The notes below the pieces were generated by a model that saw nothing but the letters and a program-made list of their open reading frames with translations, did not search any database and had not been told where the DNA came from. The position numbers and the translations under genes are program-made. A stretch of DNA of 64,000 bases from Lachnoclostridium sp. An76 (GTDB lineage: Bacteria > Bacillota > Clostridia > Lachnospirales > Lachnospiraceae): positions 1-64,000 of the forward strand of contig NZ_NFHL01000010.1 in assembly GCF_002161355.1 (NCBI RefSeq), given 5' to 3'. How positions within the stretch are numbered: the stretch's first letter is position 1; each line of letters begins with the position of its first letter. Of this stretch, positions 60,639 to 64,000 are shown piece after piece.

Positions 60639-60790
60639 CCTTTTTATGTATCAGTTTATCCATCAGGCTGAACGCCCGTGTAAATGCACTTGTCCGTTGA
60701 AAAATCCTCCGTTATAATATATTCGCATATATATCTGTGAACAATGAGGAAAAGAAGAATTTTATAATGCCATTGAAAGGATGGATTTTT

Positions 60791-61270
60791 ATGTCAAAGA
60801 ATAATGACAAGACGAATGTCATGCGCATATTGGACCAGAAAAAGATTCCCTATACCAGCCACAATTATCTCAATACCGGGGCAGTCAGCGGTACGGAAGT
60901 CGCGGAAGCGCTCGGGGAGGACCCTGACATGGTATTTAAGACACTGGTCACGGTAGGAAAGTCAAAGACAAATTATGTGTTTGTCGTACCGGTGAATAAA
61001 GAGCTGAACTTAAAAAAAGCCGCGCAGAGCGTAGGGGAAAAGAGCATCGAGATGATCAGGTCAAAAGAGCTCCTTCCCCTGACCGGGTATATCCACGGCG
61101 GCTGCTCTCCCATCGGGATGAAGAAGCAGTTTAGGACAGTCATCGACAAGAGCGCTCAAAAGCAGGAGAGGATCATTTTCAGCGGAGGGAAGATCGGGTA
61201 TCAGGTAGAGCTGACGTTAAAAGACCTGGAGAAAGTGATCCGCTTCCAGCTGGAGGATGTAGCTGAATAA
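60791..61270 (+). CDS. ybaK: Cys-tRNA(Pro)/Cys-tRNA(Cys) deacylase (YbaK/EbsC)
   Basis: A 159-residue protein. VSGTEVAEALGEDPDMVFKTLV, GKSKTNYVFVVPVNKELNLKKAAQ with catalytic Lys, and GYIHGGCSPIGMKKQFRTVID are the YbaK signatures. It clears Cys wrongly attached to tRNA-Pro. I start at MSKNNDKTNVMRILDQ; in-frame ATGs at 60737 and 60767 would add residues unlike the family. Confidence 0.93.
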   Translation: MSKNNDKTNVMRILDQKKIPYTSHNYLNTGAVSGTEVAEALGEDPDMVFKTLVTVGKSKTNYVFVVPVNKELNLKKAAQSVGEKSIEMIRSKELLPLTGYIHGGCSPIGMKKQFRTVIDKSAQKQERIIFSGGKIGYQVELTLKDLEKVIRFQLEDVAE

Positions 61271-61308
61271 ATCGTAATTGTGAAAAAAGGACGCGGAGGG
61301 ATAATGAT

Positions 61309-62076
61309 ATGGTGATCTATTTTTCAGGCACAGGGAACAGCCGCTATGCGGCAGAGGTGGCGGCTTCAGAGACAGCGGATGAGATCCGGGACGCAGGTGC
61401 TTACATCAAAGAGGGCAAAAGAGGCGATTTTTCTTCACAGAGACCATGGGTATTTGTAAGCCCCACGTACTGCTGGCAGCTGCCGAGGCTGTTCGCTGAG
61501 TTTATCAGGAAGTCCAGATTCTCCGGGACGCGGGATGCCTATTTTATCCTTACGTGCGGCGGGGAGACAGGAAATGCGGGAGAGAAGATCGCCGCATTCT
61601 GCAGAGAAAAAGGATTCCGTTACAAGGGAATGCTGGAAGTCGTCATGCCGGAAAATTATGTGGCATTGTTTTCGGTGCCGGAGGAAGCAGAGTGCCGCCG
61701 GCTGACAGCGGATGCCGCACGGAAGATAAAAGACAGTGTCAGATATATCCGTGAAGGGGCAGATTTCCCCGAGGTAAAACCAGGAGTCCTGGACAGGGTC
61801 AAGAGCAGCGGGCTGCTAAATGCAGGGTTCTATGGTTTTCTTGTGAAGTCAAAAAAGTTTTATGCCACGGATGCGTGTATCTCCTGCGGGAAATGTGTGA
61901 AGAGCTGTGTGCTGAACAATATCCGCCTTGTAGACGGAAGACCGGAATGGGGGAAAAAGTGTACCCACTGCATGGCGTGCATATCGGTCTGTCCCGAAGA
62001 GGCGGTAGAGTATGGGAAACGTACAGTTGGAAAGAGAAGATATCTGTGCCATGAGAAGGCAGAAGGTCTCTTCTGA
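61309..62076 (+). CDS. EFR1-type flavodoxin-ferredoxin fusion
   Basis: A 255-residue protein. The N-terminal flavodoxin-like part (1-165) starts MVIYFSGTGNSRYAAEV and has VFVSPTYCWQLPRLF. The C-terminal part has two 4Fe-4S motifs, CISCGKCVKSC (about 186-196) and CTHCMACISVC (about 219-229). The fusion can pass electrons between FMN and iron-sulfur clusters. No clear partner enzyme is adjacent. The function of this family is not established. Confidence 0.88.
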   Translation: MVIYFSGTGNSRYAAEVAASETADEIRDAGAYIKEGKRGDFSSQRPWVFVSPTYCWQLPRLFAEFIRKSRFSGTRDAYFILTCGGETGNAGEKIAAFCREKGFRYKGMLEVVMPENYVALFSVPEEAECRRLTADAARKIKDSVRYIREGADFPEVKPGVLDRVKSSGLLNAGFYGFLVKSKKFYATDACISCGKCVKSCVLNNIRLVDGRPEWGKKCTHCMACISVCPEEAVEYGKRTVGKRRYLCHEKAEGLF

Positions 62077-62143
62077 GAAGACAGAAAGGCCTGCCATGGC
62101 AGGAAGGCCTGACAGGACAGGAAGGACGGAGGTGGAATGTTTC

Positions 62144-63193
62144 ATGGAAGTATATTTTGGAACGAATTTCTGGGATGACAGGAAGACGGGAGCACCCCTG
62201 GCCAAGATCCCTGTGCATGGGTCTGCGGAAGGGGATATGCTGGCATGGGAGAATAAAAAAGTGCGTATCCCCGCAGTATATGTAGGACAGGAAGGGGCTG
62301 TCCTTGATCTGTGCATATGCGTGCCTCTGCCGGATATTTCAGAATATATGGAAAAATGGAAAGACAGGGGATATCAGGATCTGTCGGATGAAGAGCTGGA
62401 GCAGGCGGAGAACGAGTCTCCGTTTGGCGGACATTTTGACGTTTTATTATCAATGGATGGAGCACGACTGAAAGGTACATTCGGGTGCGGCACTGTATGG
62501 AATCCGCTGCTGCCGGATGGGGATATGGATCCGGAGACAGAGACCCTGATGGAAGCATACGGATGCAGCAGGGAATACGGATGGGTCTTCCACAGAAATT
62601 GTTTTGAATGGGACGGGACTCCGGTCCTGAAGCCCGGGAAGCTGGAATGTATCCTTGTTCCCCGAAAACAGCCCGTGACTGCGGCGCATTTTGTGACAGA
62701 CATATCGGACGGAACGGGGGACGTATCAGACGAAATGGGAGACGGAAAAAAGCAGGCAAGAAAAATACAGTTGGTCCACCCTCTGTCCGGTGATACATAT
62801 ACTCTTACGATCCTCTCCTGCGAAGCAGGACAGCACGAAGGGGACTGGGGAGGTCCGGGCAAGGATCTGGAATATCCTGCCTGTTATCAGGAGATCACTT
62901 ACACAGTGGAGCCGGATATTACGCCGGAGGAACTGACCATACAGGACTGCGAGAGAGAGGACCAGCCCCGCAGGAAAGGGGCGGGGGATAACGATGCAGA
63001 TCCTTCGGTCCATGCAGTTAGTACTGTGCTTGTCCCGATGTATGCGATGGAAGGCGGGAAAAGCCCAAATGTGAGGTCTGCATATTCATCTCTGCGGTTC
63101 GGACCTGTGGACCGGGCGGAGTGGAGAGCTGTATTTCACATAAAGAAGGAGAAAGACTTTCAGATACAGGCGGATCTGGTACACTGCCCGTAA
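62144..63193 (+). CDS. Conserved hypothetical protein
   Basis: A 349-residue soluble protein beginning MEVYFGTNFWDDRKTGAPL; GGAGGTGGA (62128-62136) supports this start. Two parts can be seen: residues 1-180, with GHFDVLLSMDGARLKGTFGCG, and 215-349, with IQLVHPLSGDTYTLTILSCEA and LEYPACYQEITYTVEPDI. It is acidic, with no signal peptide or membrane segment. I do not recognise the family. It stands between the EFR1 protein and cbiG. Confidence 0.55.
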   Translation: MEVYFGTNFWDDRKTGAPLAKIPVHGSAEGDMLAWENKKVRIPAVYVGQEGAVLDLCICVPLPDISEYMEKWKDRGYQDLSDEELEQAENESPFGGHFDVLLSMDGARLKGTFGCGTVWNPLLPDGDMDPETETLMEAYGCSREYGWVFHRNCFEWDGTPVLKPGKLECILVPRKQPVTAAHFVTDISDGTGDVSDEMGDGKKQARKIQLVHPLSGDTYTLTILSCEAGQHEGDWGGPGKDLEYPACYQEITYTVEPDITPEELTIQDCEREDQPRRKGAGDNDADPSVHAVSTVLVPMYAMEGGKSPNVRSAYSSLRFGPVDRAEWRAVFHIKKEKDFQIQADLVHCP

Positions 63194-63300
63194 AATAACA
63201 GTACCAGACAGAACAGTATGGAGAGGCAGTGTGGAAAACGGACAGTATGAAAAAAGGTATGGAAAAAGACGGTATGGAAAAAGACAGTACGGAGAAAAAT

Positions 63301-64000
63301 ATGGGAGAGTGTGAACAGAAAATGCGGGTGTTCAGTTTCACCCGCACCGGGACAGAATTGAACAAAAAGATATGCAGGATACTCCGGCGCATGGGAAAGA
63401 CGTGCGCCGGCTATGCTGTGAAAAAGTATGCGGACGGAGAGACTGGACCTCTGCCGGAGGATATCAGGGCTTTTGCCGGGGAAGACTGGGGGAGGTATGA
63501 CCTTCTCTTCATCGGGGCGGCAGGGATCGCGATGCGGTACATTGCCCCGTGGGTCAGGGACAAATTTACGGATCCGGCGGTCCTTGTGATGGATGAGAGG
63601 GGACAGTATGTGATCCCGGTGTTGTCCGGGCATGTGGGCGGGGCAGTGCGGCTTGCCCGGGAACTGGCGGAAGAGACGGGAGCTGAAGCCGTCATCACGA
63701 CAGCCACGGATGTGCAGGGAAAATTCGCGGTGGATGTGTTCGCAGAAGAAAATGGGCTGTACCTGGAAGACAGGGAAGAAGCCCGCGCCATCTCAGCGGC
63801 AGTGCTGGAGGGAGAGCGGATCGCTCTCTTCACGGAATCCCCGGAATGTCAGGTAAAAGGGAAGGTTCCGCAGGAAATCTGCCTGTGCGGGAACTGGGAG
63901 GAGGCTGCATCCTTCCCGCACAGGATCCTTGTGGCGGACAGCGCCAGGAAGCCGGAAGAGGGGACGCTCCTTTTGCGCCCGAAGAATGTGACAGCAGGTA
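63301..64000 (+). CDS. cbiG: Cobalt-precorrin-5A hydrolase CbiG (partial, cut by window end)
   Basis: The open frame runs off the window at 64000. RVFSFTRTGTELNKKICRIL, DLLFIGAAGIAMRYIAPWVRDKFTDPAVLVMDERG and VIPVLSGHVGGAVRLARELAEETGAEAVITTATD are the CbiG N-terminal and central motifs. The enzyme opens the ring lactone in anaerobic cobalamin synthesis. ATG 63301 has GGAG about 7 nt upstream; ATG 63322 (MRVFSFTR) fits the family start better. Upstream in frame to GTG 63229 the sequence encodes a repeated GMEKD motif. A cobalamin operon probably continues beyond the window. Confidence 0.88.
   Translation, partial: MGECEQKMRVFSFTRTGTELNKKICRILRRMGKTCAGYAVKKYADGETGPLPEDIRAFAGEDWGRYDLLFIGAAGIAMRYIAPWVRDKFTDPAVLVMDERGQYVIPVLSGHVGGAVRLARELAEETGAEAVITTATDVQGKFAVDVFAEENGLYLEDREEARAISAAVLEGERIALFTESPECQVKGKVPQEICLCGNWEEAASFPHRILVADSARKPEEGTLLLRPKNVTAG

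Overview
The window looks like the chromosome of a gut-type Clostridia bacterium, most likely Lachnospiraceae. The reasons are a MarR/FabT-type fatty-acid operon with flavoprotein FabK instead of FabI and a fused accD-accA gene, a Lys/Ala-rich DUF6465-type protein, coiled-coil NlpC/P60 wall enzymes, strong GGAGG ribosome sites, and remnants of gut-Firmicute integrative conjugative elements (ICEs). The genus cannot be fixed from the sequence alone.

Layout. 1-330: 3' end of a 23S rRNA and a tRNA-Asn, with no 5S between them. 330-1420: decaying tandem copies of the tRNA-Asn/terminator unit around a PIN-domain gene pair. 1.6-5.7 kb: graveyard of a flavodoxin lipoprotein and an ICE (VirB4 ATPase fused to a cytosine methyltransferase tail, two ICE accessory genes). 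5.7-9.5 kb: two paralogous cassettes with the same promoter and operator at the front and the same small membrane-protein gene at the back, but different enzymes in the middle. 9.5-14.7 kb: LysR-linked redox island (flavodoxin, DUF4405-like membrane cytochrome, flavin reductase, aldo/keto reductases, CGGC protein) in which many genes have lost their middles. 14.7-18.4 kb: LysR and two-gene chromate transporter, then two envelope-type hypotheticals. 18.6-19.3 kb: tRNA cluster Glu-Thr-Met-Asp-Leu with structured spacers. 20.3-31.8 kb: complete type II fatty-acid operon fabH-acpP-fabK-fabD-fabG-fabF-accB-fabZ-accC-accDA-fabK2-fabT. 32-47 kb: housekeeping (DUF6465, HD hydrolase, sirtuin, methyltransferase, argS, AlaX editing protein, CPBP protease, gltBD). 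47.3-53.6 kb: two paralogous NlpC/P60 hydrolases, glyoxalase, GNAT, Bcp, metallo-beta-lactamase-fold protein, DUF1648 and DUF6483-like proteins. 53.6-57.6 kb: second fragment graveyard (Fic tail, AraC/Fe-ADH/SSB mosaic, AT-rich membrane gene, ICE scraps). 57.6-64 kb: acetyltransferase, MerR-regulated ABC exporter, YbaK, ferredoxin-flavodoxin protein, hypothetical, and the start of cbiG at the window edge.

How it works together. The operator at the fab promoter and the MarR/FabT-like gene at the end of the same operon form an apparent autoregulatory loop controlling malonyl-CoA supply (accB, accC, accDA) and chain elongation together. gltB and gltD give ammonia assimilation. The redox and ICE regions appear mostly non-functional.

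The most unusual signal is a set of intergenic multibranched palindromes. The best is a 72-nt, almost fully paired cloverleaf at 32637-32708, repeated at 32924-32995 with a compensatory base change. Larger, unrelated-looking examples lie at 24322-24522 (inside the fab operon), 36040-36749 and 49080-49235. All functions are inferred by reading the translated sequences; no database search was run.
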